Below, piece by piece: positions 42,675 through 50,574 of a DNA stretch of 64,000 bases. The notes below the pieces were generated by a model. That model had not been told where the DNA came from. It searched no databases and was given only the letters and a program-made list of their open reading frames with translations. The DNA comes from Sphingomonas yantingensis (lineage in GTDB: Bacteria > Pseudomonadota > Alphaproteobacteria > Sphingomonadales > Sphingomonadaceae): the NCBI RefSeq assembly GCF_014199325.1, contig NZ_JACIJJ010000004.1, positions 186,001-250,000 on the forward strand, in the 5' to 3' direction. The first letter of the stretch is position 1, and every line of letters starts with the position of its first letter. The position numbers were made by a program, and so were the translations under genes.

Positions 42675-43067
42675 TCAGTTCCCGCGATAGGTCGAATAGC
42701 CGAACGGGCTGACGACGACGGGCACATGGTAATGCGCCTTCGCATCGGTGACGCTGAACGTCAGCGTGATTTCCGGGAAGAAGGGCCTGGCCGATGCGTC
42801 GGAATAGCGGGTCATGTCGAAATCGAGGCGATAGACGCCCGGCTCGAACGCGGCCTTCTCGTCGAAATGGCGAATGCGGCCGTCGGCATCGGTCGTCGAT
42901 GCGGCGACCCGCTGCCAGCGGCCATCGGCGGCGCGGCGAGAGAGGACGACCGGCACGCCCTTGCCCCCGACCCCGCGCGCGAGGTCGAGAACGTGCGTCG
43001 AAATGTCCGCCGCCGCGACGGGGGAGGCGACGAACGCGGCTGTGAGCGCGAGGGCGAGCTTCTTCAT
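42675..43067 (-). CDS. Secreted 5-hydroxyisourate hydrolase (transthyretin-like)
   Basis: 130 residues. The signal peptide (MKKLALALTAAFVASPVAAA) precedes a domain of about 110 residues with HIUase signatures: DISTHVLDLARGVGGKGVPV at its start, and HYHVPVVVSPFGYSTYRGN at its end, close to the diagnostic YRGS. The enzyme hydrolyses 5-hydroxyisourate after urate oxidation. Export to the periplasm and a terminal Asn instead of Ser are noteworthy. No other urate gene adjoins it; DUF885 follows. Confidence 0.87.
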   Translation of the reverse strand: MKKLALALTAAFVASPVAAADISTHVLDLARGVGGKGVPVVLSRRAADGRWQRVAASTTDADGRIRHFDEKAAFEPGVYRLDFDMTRYSDASARPFFPEITLTFSVTDAKAHYHVPVVVSPFGYSTYRGN

Positions 43068-43107
43068 GGCAGGTTCTCCGGCTTCGATGAGGCCGGTCTG
43101 GCGCGTC

Positions 43108-43131
43108 GCCGGGCCGAACGCAACGCCCGGC
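43108..43131 (-). terminator. Possible hairpin downstream of nagE
   Basis: A 7-bp GC stem (GCCGGGC with GCCCGGC) and 10-base loop, nine bases past the end of nagE on the minus strand, with flanking GCGCG/CGCGC that could lengthen it. No T-tract. It may end the leftward nag operon before the hydroxyisourate hydrolase gene. Confidence 0.4.
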
Positions 43132-43139
43132 CCCGCGCG

Positions 43140-44837
43140 TCAGTCGGCGATCAGCGCTGCGGGGTCGCCCAGCAGGTGCCAGATGCCGCCGCCGACCTCG
43201 ACCGCGGCCGCGACGCCGGCGACCTGCTCCAGCCTCGACCCGGATACCGACGTACCGTCTAGCTGGAGGCGGAGGCGACCGGCGGCCAAGCTCGCGGCCT
43301 TCAGGTGCGCGGGACCGCCGATCGCTTCGACGATGGCCGGTACGGGGCGCACGGTCCGCGCGGACGCGGCCAAAGCGGGCGCTTGCGGCGCGCTATCACG
43401 ATCGGTCAGCGCGGCGATTTGGGCACAAATGACGTCGGCGACCGGGCCGACGATCACCTGCACCGTGCCGGCCGAGGGGCGCAGGATCCCCATCGCGCCC
43501 AGCGCCTTGAGCGCGGCGTCGTCCACCCGGCCCGGATCGACCACCGTCAGGCGCAGGCGCGTCGTACAGGCGCCGAGCGTCAGGATGTTGCTGCCGCCGC
43601 CGAGCGCGGCGAGGAAGCGTTCGGCGCGTGGCGCGGCGGGGCCGGCAGCGGAGGCGGTCGACGCGGCAACCGCTTCGCGCCCCGGCGTCGCGAGGTTGAA
43701 ACGCCGGATCGCGAACTCGAACACCAAGAAATAGATCGCGAAGAACGCCGCCCCCACCGGCAGCAGCATCAGCGGCCGGGTCGAGGCGGCGAAGTTCAGG
43801 ACATAGTCGAACAGCCCGGCGGAAAAGCCGAAGCCCAGATGGACACCGAGCAGGTCCATCACCACCATCGCCGCGCCCGTCAGCACCGCATGCACGGCAT
43901 AGAGCGCGGGGGCGAGGAACATGAAGCTGAACTCGATCGGCTCGGTCACGCCGGTCAGGAACGAGGTTGCGGCAAGGCTGGCGAGCAGCCCGCCGACTTC
44001 CTTGCGCCGCTCGGGCCGGGCGTTGCGATAGATGGCGAGGCACGCGGCGGGCAGGCCGAACATCATGATCGGGAAAAAGCCGCTCATGAATTTGCCGGCG
44101 CTCGGATCGCCCGCGAAGAAGCGGCGCAGGTCGCCCGTCGTCCCCTGATAGTCGCCGAGCACGAACCAGGCGATGTTGTTCAGGATGTGGTGCAGTCCCG
44201 TCACGAGGAGCAGCCGGTTGAGCACCCCGAAGACGAACAGCCCCGCCGATCCCGACGCGGTGAGCGCGGTGCCGAGATGGTCGAGCGCGGTGCTGAGCGC
44301 GCCATAGCCGAGGCCGATCACGCCCGCGAGCAGCAGGCCCGCGATCCCCGCGACGATCGGCACGAACCGCCGCCCGCCGAAGAAGGAGAGATAAGGGGGA
44401 AGGGCGATGCCCGAAAAGCGGTTATAGAGCTGCCCCGCCGCGACGCCCGCGATCATCCCGATCGGGACGTCGAGCCGCGCGATCGCCTTGGCACGAAATG
44501 CATCGGCGACGGTCGCGGCAACGTCGATTGCCATCCCTGCGGTCGTCGCCGCCGGTACGTCGAGCAGTGCGCGCGCGCCGTGGACCGCAACGAGGTAGCA
44601 GGTGACCCCCGACAGCGCCGCCGCGCCGTTGCCGTCCCTAGCCAGCCCCGTCGCGACGCCGATCGCGAACAGCAGGCCAAGGTTCGAGAACAGCGCATTG
44701 CCCGCCGCCGCCAGCAGCGGCACGTCGATGAGGTCGGGCTGGCCGAGCCGAAGCAGCAGCCCGGCGACGGGCAGCACCGCGATCGGCAGCATGAGCGCGC
44801 GGCCGATCGATTGCAGCACGGCGAGCAGCGTCTTCAT
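43140..44837 (-). CDS. nagE: PTS N-acetylglucosamine permease EIICB with a second, degenerate EIIB
   Basis: 565 residues. The EIIC domain (about residues 1-385) has many membrane helices and the substrate-site elements GLHHILNN and GVTEPIEFSFMFL of glucose/GlcNAc permeases. A cytoplasmic EIIB domain follows, with phospho-acceptor Cys424 in LTLGACTTRLRL. A further EIIB-like module (about 498-565) matches in pattern but has Ala518 where the Cys should be (SLAAGRLRLQL). No EIIA is present here; it is fused to HPr-EI in the upstream gene. The ATG at 44837 overlaps the stop of that gene (ATGA). The in-frame stretch to 45671 is a shadow. Confidence 0.92.
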   Translation of the reverse strand: MKTLLAVLQSIGRALMLPIAVLPVAGLLLRLGQPDLIDVPLLAAAGNALFSNLGLLFAIGVATGLARDGNGAAALSGVTCYLVAVHGARALLDVPAATTAGMAIDVAATVADAFRAKAIARLDVPIGMIAGVAAGQLYNRFSGIALPPYLSFFGGRRFVPIVAGIAGLLLAGVIGLGYGALSTALDHLGTALTASGSAGLFVFGVLNRLLLVTGLHHILNNIAWFVLGDYQGTTGDLRRFFAGDPSAGKFMSGFFPIMMFGLPAACLAIYRNARPERRKEVGGLLASLAATSFLTGVTEPIEFSFMFLAPALYAVHAVLTGAAMVVMDLLGVHLGFGFSAGLFDYVLNFAASTRPLMLLPVGAAFFAIYFLVFEFAIRRFNLATPGREAVAASTASAAGPAAPRAERFLAALGGGSNILTLGACTTRLRLTVVDPGRVDDAALKALGAMGILRPSAGTVQVIVGPVADVICAQIAALTDRDSAPQAPALAASARTVRPVPAIVEAIGGPAHLKAASLAAGRLRLQLDGTSVSGSRLEQVAGVAAAVEVGGGIWHLLGDPAALIAD

Positions 44838-47308
44838 GCCGGCAACTCCTGTTGAAAGCGAAGCGCGAGCGCGCGGACCTCTGCGGCGGTGGCGGCGGCG
44901 AGCGCAGCCTCGGCAAGTGCGCGGCAGTCGGCGCGTGAGAGGCGACGGACCAGGGCCTTCACTTCCGGCACGCGATTCGGGGTCGCCGACAGTTCCTCGA
45001 CCCCGAGCCCGACCAGCAGCGGCACCGCGAGCGGGTCGGAGGCGAGGCCACCGCACAGGCCGACCATGCGGGCGTGACGCTCGGCCCCCCGCGCGGTCGC
45101 GGCGATCAGCGCGAGGACGGCGGGATGCAGGCCGTCGATCCCACTCGCCACCGCCGGATTGCCGCGATCCATCGCCAGCGCATATTGGGTGAGGTCGTTG
45201 GTGCCGATCGAGAAGAAATCTGCACGTCGGGCAAGCTGCGCGGCGATCATCGCCGCGGCCGGCGTCTCGACCATGATGCCGAGGGGGATCGGCCGCGTCC
45301 GCCCGATCTTCGCCGCTTCGCCCGCGACGACGGCGCGAACCGCCTCCAGTTCCTCGACGCTGGCGATCATCGGGACCATGATGCGCAGGTCGTGATGCTT
45401 GGCCGCGCGCAGGATCGCGGCGACCTGTGTTTCGAGCAGGGCGCGGTGGGTCAGACCGACGCGGATGCCGCGCAGGCCGAGTGCCGGATTCTCCTCGGCG
45501 GCGAAGTCGAGATACGGCGCGGGCTTGTCGCCGCCGACATCGAGCAGGCGGACGATCACCGGCCGACCCGCCATCGCCGCGCCGATCCGGTCGTAGAGCG
45601 CAGCCTGTTCTTCGACATCCGGCGGACTGGCGCGATCGAGGAACAGGAACTCGGTGCGCAGCAGGCCGCATCCCTCGGCCCCGGCAGCGACCGCCGCCTC
45701 GGCGTCGGCCAGCGAGCCAAGATTGGCGAAGACCTCGATCCGGTGGCCATCGCGGGTAATCGCGGCGTCGGCGGCGGCCGCGACCGCCACGGTGGCGGCG
45801 CGGGCGGCGGCTTCGACCGAGGCGCGTGCCTCGGCAAGGCGCTCAGGCGAGGGCGCGCGTTCGATCGCGCCGGTCGTGCCGTTCAGGATCAGCGCGTCGC
45901 CGTCCGCGACCTCGCCGATCGCCTCACCGATCGCGACGACGGCGGGTAGGCCGCGGCCCGCGGCGAGGATGGCGATGTGCGCGGTCGGGCCGCTGCCGCC
46001 CACCGCTAGGCCGACGACTTCCGAGCCAAGCGCCGCGACCTGTGACGGCAGGAGGTCGTCGGCGACGAGAATCGTGCCGGGCTCGAACCGCAGCACTGCG
46101 TCGTCCTCACCCACCAGGATGCCGAGCACCCGGCGTTCGAGGTCGAGATAATCGTCCGCGCGTTCGGCCAGGCGCCGGTCGCCGGTCAGGACGAGGCGAT
46201 CGGCCATCGCCCGGCAGCCGCTTCGCCAGCCATGACCGGCCGAGCGGCCGGCGGCGATCTCCGCGTCGACGGCGGCAGTGAGGGCGGGGTCGCCCAACAT
46301 TTCCAGATGCGCGGTCGCGACCGGATTGGTGCCCCCCTCCACCGAGAGCCGGTCACGCAGCGCAGTGAGCGCCGACGCAAGCTGTGCCCGTTCAGTCTCG
46401 ACCCCCGCGCCGTCCTGCTCGACCGCACGGTCGGATACGCGCAGCCAGCGGGCATGGCCGACCGCGAGACCAGGTGAAGCGGGGACGCCGCCGATCGCGC
46501 CCGCGGGCAGCGGCACGTGCGGGGCCGGCACGGCGGCGACCTCGTTCGTCTCGCCCATGCCGCCGTGGATCAGCTCGCACAGTGCGGTGACGAGGCGCTC
46601 GGCATCGGGGCCGGTCGCGGCGATCTCGATCTCGTCGTCCAGATGCGCGGCAAGGCCCATCAGCTCGACGACGCTGCGCGCATTGGCGCTCAGCTCGCCC
46701 TTGGCGATGGTGCAGACCGCGTCGTAGCGGCGCGCATGCTCGCCGATCCTCGCGGCGGGGCGGGCATGGATGCCGTGCGGCAGCGACAGAGTAATGCGGC
46801 GGGCGAAGCGGGTGCCGGTTGAGACCGGAGCGGCATCCTCGATCGCCAGCGGGCGCAGGTCGAGAAACGCCTCGCCGCGCTCGATCCGGCGGCCGGCGAT
46901 GCGGCTGGCCACCGCGAAGCGATCGCCGTTGACGATGACGATCGGGGTGACGAGCGACGGCGCGGCAAGGGCGATCGCATCCATGTCGAAGCGGATCAGC
47001 GGCTCACCCGCCATCACGCGTTGGCCGGGCGTCACCAGCACCTCGAACGGCGCGCCACCCAGGCTGACGGTGTCGATGCCGATGTGCATCAGCAGTTCGA
47101 CGCCGGCGGGGCCTCGCATCGTCACCGCGTGGCGGCCGGCATGGATGCTCAGCACCTCTCCGTCGCAGGGGGCGTGGAGCGTGCCCTCGATCGGATCGAT
47201 CGCGCCGCCGTCGCCCATCATCCGCCCGGCGAACACGCCGTCGGGCACGGCATCGAGCGACAGCGCAAGGCCCGCACAGGGGGCGGCGAGCGTGATGAGG
47301 TCGGCCAT
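44834..47308 (-). CDS. Fused PTS EIIA-HPr-EI phosphotransferase
   Basis: 824 residues. Domains in order: EIIA of the glucose (Crr) type (1-150, His75 in LLMHIGIDTV), HPr (165-250, His181 in GIHARPAA) and Enzyme I (270-824, His444 in PTAHIAIL, LRTEFLF and GTNDLTQY sites). It moves phosphate from PEP to the nagE product. AAAGGGAG precedes the ATG at 47308. It lies between nagA and nagE and overlaps nagE by four bases. With EIICB it makes a complete PTS from two polypeptides. Confidence 0.94.
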   Translation of the reverse strand: MADLITLAAPCAGLALSLDAVPDGVFAGRMMGDGGAIDPIEGTLHAPCDGEVLSIHAGRHAVTMRGPAGVELLMHIGIDTVSLGGAPFEVLVTPGQRVMAGEPLIRFDMDAIALAAPSLVTPIVIVNGDRFAVASRIAGRRIERGEAFLDLRPLAIEDAAPVSTGTRFARRITLSLPHGIHARPAARIGEHARRYDAVCTIAKGELSANARSVVELMGLAAHLDDEIEIAATGPDAERLVTALCELIHGGMGETNEVAAVPAPHVPLPAGAIGGVPASPGLAVGHARWLRVSDRAVEQDGAGVETERAQLASALTALRDRLSVEGGTNPVATAHLEMLGDPALTAAVDAEIAAGRSAGHGWRSGCRAMADRLVLTGDRRLAERADDYLDLERRVLGILVGEDDAVLRFEPGTILVADDLLPSQVAALGSEVVGLAVGGSGPTAHIAILAAGRGLPAVVAIGEAIGEVADGDALILNGTTGAIERAPSPERLAEARASVEAAARAATVAVAAAADAAITRDGHRIEVFANLGSLADAEAAVAAGAEGCGLLRTEFLFLDRASPPDVEEQAALYDRIGAAMAGRPVIVRLLDVGGDKPAPYLDFAAEENPALGLRGIRVGLTHRALLETQVAAILRAAKHHDLRIMVPMIASVEELEAVRAVVAGEAAKIGRTRPIPLGIMVETPAAAMIAAQLARRADFFSIGTNDLTQYALAMDRGNPAVASGIDGLHPAVLALIAATARGAERHARMVGLCGGLASDPLAVPLLVGLGVEELSATPNRVPEVKALVRRLSRADCRALAEAALAAATAAEVRALALRFQQELPA

Positions 47309-47343
47309 CGTCTCCCTTTCATTGTCCGCGGGCGGGGCGGCGG

Positions 47344-48468
47344 TCAGTGGATGCGCTCGCCGCCGATCCAGACGCCGCGCACCCGGTGGTCGGCCCCTAG
47401 CCAGACGAGGTCGGCGCGCCGCCCGGCGGCGATGCTGCCGTGCGTCGCCTCGATTCCCAGGAACGCCGCCGGATTGCCCGACGCCATCGCGCTCGCCCGT
47501 TCGACGGGCACGCCGATCGTCAGCGTGTTGGCAAGGGCAGTCGCCATGTCGAGGTCGCAGCCAGCCAGCGTCCCGTTCGCATCGACGCACACGCCATCGT
47601 CGACCCGGATCGGCTCACCGTTCAGGGTGAAGGGGCGCCCGCCGTTGCCGACGCTCGGCATCGCGTCGGTGACGAGCATCATCCGGTCGGCGGGCCGCGC
47701 GGCGAGCGCGACGCGCAGTACCGCGGGATGCACATGGCGATGGTCGACGATCAGCCCGCAATAGACGCCGGGGTCCTCGAGCGCGGCGCCGACCATGCCG
47801 GGCTCGCGGTGGATCAGCGGGGACATCGCGTTGAACAAATGAGTGATCCCGCGCGCGCCCGCTTCGATCGCGGCGCGTGCCTGATCGTAGGTGGCATTGG
47901 TGTGGCCGAGCGAGACGATGACCCCCGCCTCGGTCAGCGCGGCGATCGCGTCGGGATGGTTCCGCTCGGGCGCGAGCGTCACCATCACCTTGCCCGCCCG
48001 CGGCCGGGTCAACAGGTCGATCGCGGCGTCGTCGAGGGGGCGGAAATGCCGGGCGTCGTGGATCCCCTTGCGCTCGGCATTGAGGAACGGCCCCTCGATA
48101 TGCACGCCGATACAGGCCGGCACGCCGCGTGCGATCGCATCGTCCACCGCATCCAGCGCGGCGGCGACCTGATCGAGCGTGTCGCTGATGAGCGTGGGGA
48201 GGAAGGCGGTGGTGCCGAACCGGGCATGCGTCTCGCCGATCCGGGCGATCGTTTCGGGCGTTGGCGCATCGTTGAACAGCGCGCCGCCGCCGCCGTTCAC
48301 CTGCGTATCGATGAAGCCGGGGAGGAGCAGCCCGCCCTCGAGATCGATTGCGGTGCCCTCTGCCGGGTCGAGGCGCTCGATCGCTTCGTCGGCGACCGTC
48401 AGCGCGAGCGAGTCGCGGGTGCCGGCGGGCGTGACGATGCCGCCATTTTCGAAAGCGAGGCGGGTCAT
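47344..48468 (-). CDS. nagA: N-acetylglucosamine-6-phosphate deacetylase NagA
   Basis: 374 residues, an amidohydrolase that removes acetate from GlcNAc-6-phosphate after PTS uptake. Key elements: LPGFIDTQVNGGGG, GVHIEGPFLNAERKG, SLGHTNATYDQ, THLFNAMSP and VTDAMPSVG, carrying the metal ligands (Glu and two His) and catalytic Asp. The ATG at 48468 overlaps the stop of the upstream SIS-domain gene (ATGA). An in-frame extension to 48648 is part of that gene. Confidence 0.95.
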   Translation of the reverse strand: MTRLAFENGGIVTPAGTRDSLALTVADEAIERLDPAEGTAIDLEGGLLLPGFIDTQVNGGGGALFNDAPTPETIARIGETHARFGTTAFLPTLISDTLDQVAAALDAVDDAIARGVPACIGVHIEGPFLNAERKGIHDARHFRPLDDAAIDLLTRPRAGKVMVTLAPERNHPDAIAALTEAGVIVSLGHTNATYDQARAAIEAGARGITHLFNAMSPLIHREPGMVGAALEDPGVYCGLIVDHRHVHPAVLRVALAARPADRMMLVTDAMPSVGNGGRPFTLNGEPIRVDDGVCVDANGTLAGCDLDMATALANTLTIGVPVERASAMASGNPAAFLGIEATHGSIAAGRRADLVWLGADHRVRGVWIGGERIH

Positions 48469-49502
48469 CGCGTCTCGGTCACCTTGCGCAGATGCGGGGG
48501 GCTGTCGGGATCGAGGCCGCGGGTCCGCGCCAGCGCCTCCGCCGCGCGATAGAAGCTCTGGATCATCAGGATCGGCTCGATCACCGGATGCGCGGCGATG
48601 GCGGGCAGGGTGCCGCCCGAGCCGCTGGCGTCGGCGAGCAGCGGGCACGCGCCGCGGCCGGCGAAATCGCCCATCGCCGAGCGAACATCGTCGCCGTCAT
48701 GCCCCGACCCGGCAAAGGCGATGACGGGAAACCTGTCGCCGACGATCGCCATCGGCCCGTGCCGCACCTCGGCACTCGAAAACGCCTCGGCATGAAGCGC
48801 GCAGGTTTCCTTAAGCTTGAGCGCCGCTTCCTGTGCGATGCCGAGGCCATAGCCGCGACCGAGGACGAAGAGGTTGGTGGCGTCCGCCAGCGTGCTCGTC
48901 AGCGGGGTCCAGTCGAGGTCGAACGCCGCGGCAAGCTGAGCGGGCAACTGATCCAGCGCCTCGCCAAGCGATGCGTCCTTGCCCAGCACCGCGGCAATCT
49001 CGGCGATCACGGCGAGCGAGAGGATGAACGATTTAGTAGCGGCGACCGATCGCTCCGGCCCCGCGCCGATCGGAAACAGCCAGTCGGCGCGCGTTGCCAT
49101 CGGCGAGGCTTCGTCGTTGACGATCACCGCCACCTTCGCACCCGCTGCGCGATAGCGGTCGATCGTCGCGAGCAGGTCGGGACTGCGCCCCGATTGCGAG
49201 ATCGCGATCATCAGCACGCCCTCGGCCCGGAGCGGCGCGGCATAGACCGACGCGACCGAAGGGGCGGCCGACGACACGGGGATGCCGACCAGCGTCTCCA
49301 GCACGTACTTGGCAAAGGTCGCGGCATGGTCCGACGATCCGCGGGCGCAAGTCACGATCGCGGCGGGCTTTACCTCTGCCACATGGCGCGCCAGCGCCGC
49401 GGCGGTGGGGGCGTTGCGGGCCAGCGTGTCGGCGACCCGCGCCGACGCCTCGCCCGCCTCGGCCAGCATCAGCGTGCCTATGGAATTGGTCACTGTCGCC
49501 AT
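48465..49502 (-). CDS. SIS-domain glucosamine-6-phosphate deaminase (NagB-II type)
   Basis: 345 residues with two SIS domains, as in the isomerase half of GlmS but without the glutaminase. Sugar-phosphate motifs are seen: TCARGSSDHAA, ISQSGRSPD, and LGRGYGLGIAQEAALKLKETCALHAEAFSSAEVRHGP. This type replaces classical NagB in Shewanella, Xanthomonas and others, converting GlcN-6-phosphate to fructose-6-phosphate plus ammonia. Position between the regulator and nagA supports this. The start overlaps the GntR stop (TGATG). Confidence 0.9.
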   Translation of the reverse strand: MATVTNSIGTLMLAEAGEASARVADTLARNAPTAAALARHVAEVKPAAIVTCARGSSDHAATFAKYVLETLVGIPVSSAAPSVASVYAAPLRAEGVLMIAISQSGRSPDLLATIDRYRAAGAKVAVIVNDEASPMATRADWLFPIGAGPERSVAATKSFILSLAVIAEIAAVLGKDASLGEALDQLPAQLAAAFDLDWTPLTSTLADATNLFVLGRGYGLGIAQEAALKLKETCALHAEAFSSAEVRHGPMAIVGDRFPVIAFAGSGHDGDDVRSAMGDFAGRGACPLLADASGSGGTLPAIAAHPVIEPILMIQSFYRAAEALARTRGLDPDSPPHLRKVTETR

Positions 49503-50239
49503 CAGATCGCGCTCAGTTCGGCGACGACGTCATAGGCGTCGCCGCGGTAGTAGGATTGGGTGAACTCGATCGTCTCGCCATCGGCCGAATAGCCGAGCCG
49601 CTCGATGAACAGCCCGGCATGGCCCGTCTCCACCCCCAGCCGCTTGGCCTGTTCGGCGGGGAAGGGGATCGCCCGCAGTCGCTGGAGCGCGCGGACCGGG
49701 CGGCACCCCGTCGCCTCGAGCGCAGCGTACAGCGAATGCTCCACCGCCTCGGCGCTGGGCAGGCAGTGGCCGGCGATCGTCGCATATTCCATCGCCATCG
49801 GCACGTTGTCGGCATAGCGGACGCGCTGAAAGCGATAGACGCGGGTACCCGGCGACAGGCCGAGCGACAGCGACTCCTCGGGCGTGACGCTGCCTTCGGA
49901 ACGCAGGATCAGTTCGCTGCTCGGCACGCGGCCGCGTGCCTGCATGTCCTCAGAGAAGGAGGAGAGCTTGGAGAAGCTCTTTTCGACGCGCGCGGCGACG
50001 AAGGTGCCCGCGCCGCGGCGGCGGACGATCAGCCCCTCGTCAACCAGTCCCTCGATCGCCTTGCGCACGGTGATCCGCGAGATGCCGAACTCGGTGGCTA
50101 GGTCGCGTTCGGGCGGTATCGCATCGTCCTGCGCCAGCAGCTTGTCGGCGATGGCGGCGCGGATGATCTGCTGGAGTTGGACATAGAGCGGCGCGCGATT
50201 GTCTGGATCGAACTGCCCCACGCGTTCGGAAAAGGTCAT
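49502..50239 (-). CDS. GntR/HutC-family transcriptional regulator of the nag/glycan locus
   Basis: 245 residues. The winged helix-turn-helix is typical GntR: APLYVQLQQIIRAAIADKLL, IPPERDLATEFGISRITVRKAIEGLVDEGLIVRRRGAGTF. The C-terminal UTRA ligand domain (about 95-240) is of the HutC/NagR kind (RYADNVPMAMEYATIAGHCLP; IEFTQSYYRGDAYDVVAEL). It heads the leftward nag operon and faces the receptor gene across a 335-base gap. The effector is likely GlcN-6-P or GlcNAc-6-P, by analogy with NagR/NagQ. Confidence 0.9.
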   Translation of the reverse strand: MTFSERVGQFDPDNRAPLYVQLQQIIRAAIADKLLAQDDAIPPERDLATEFGISRITVRKAIEGLVDEGLIVRRRGAGTFVAARVEKSFSKLSSFSEDMQARGRVPSSELILRSEGSVTPEESLSLGLSPGTRVYRFQRVRYADNVPMAMEYATIAGHCLPSAEAVEHSLYAALEATGCRPVRALQRLRAIPFPAEQAKRLGVETGHAGLFIERLGYSADGETIEFTQSYYRGDAYDVVAELSAI

Positions 50240-50287
50240 CGATTGCCCCCGGGCGGCGCCTGTCGCACCCTGTTCGACTCGAACTAG

Positions 50288-50304
50288 GTTATAAACTGGT
50301 ATTG
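50288..50304 (+). promoter_or_regulatory. Candidate GntR operator, copy 1
   Basis: GTTATAAACTGGTATTG, 48 bases upstream of the GntR start. It shares GTTATAAA-Y-TGGT with the copy at 50463. Its position fits control of the leftward nag operon. Confidence 0.55.
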
Positions 50305-50462
50305 TTCAAGCCAAGATCGGTCGATCTGTCATAAATCAGGCAGTTCGGCGAAATAAAATTACGGATGGTGGGCAGCGGGCGGTCGATTTAACCGATTAAG
50401 TCCCTGTAATCGGCAAAACGATCGTGAAAATGACCCGGATGACATTTTTCCGTAGATTCGAC
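50305..50462. other. Central part of the divergent regulatory region
   Basis: Together with its flanks this makes the 335-base gene-free region between GntR and the TonB receptor. It is markedly more AT-rich than its neighbours. ATGACA (50439-50444) lies upstream of the TTATAA inside the second motif copy, but the 19-base gap is long for a promoter. No reading frame of interest is seen. Confidence 0.4.
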
Positions 50463-50478
50463 GTTATAAATTGGTCAT
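50463..50478 (+). promoter_or_regulatory. Candidate GntR operator, copy 2 (receptor-proximal)
   Basis: GTTATAAATTGGTCAT, 97 bases upstream of the receptor start. It is nearly the same as copy 1. The TATAAA within it could serve as a -10 element for the receptor operon, so binding here would block transcription. Confidence 0.55.
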
Positions 50479-50498
50479 ATCTTATGCGCCGGGTAGCG

Positions 50499-50509
50499 AT
50501 ACCAATATA
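50499..50509 (-). promoter_or_regulatory. Candidate GntR half-site, copy 3 (inverted)
   Basis: ATACCAATATA on the plus strand reads TATATTGGTAT on the minus strand, the same ATTGGT core as copies 1 and 2 in opposite orientation, 66 bases upstream of the receptor ATG. Confidence 0.4.
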
Positions 50510-50574
50510 GACCATCGTCGCATCCGAGTCGGGCCGGGACGTCGCGGCCGGTTTTGAGGTTGGGGAGCTCTCTT

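Noticed and set aside
44837-45671. N-terminal extension of the EIICB permease
   Set aside because: The frame is open but overlaps the EI domain of the fused PTS gene, and the permease begins naturally at the ATG at 44837.
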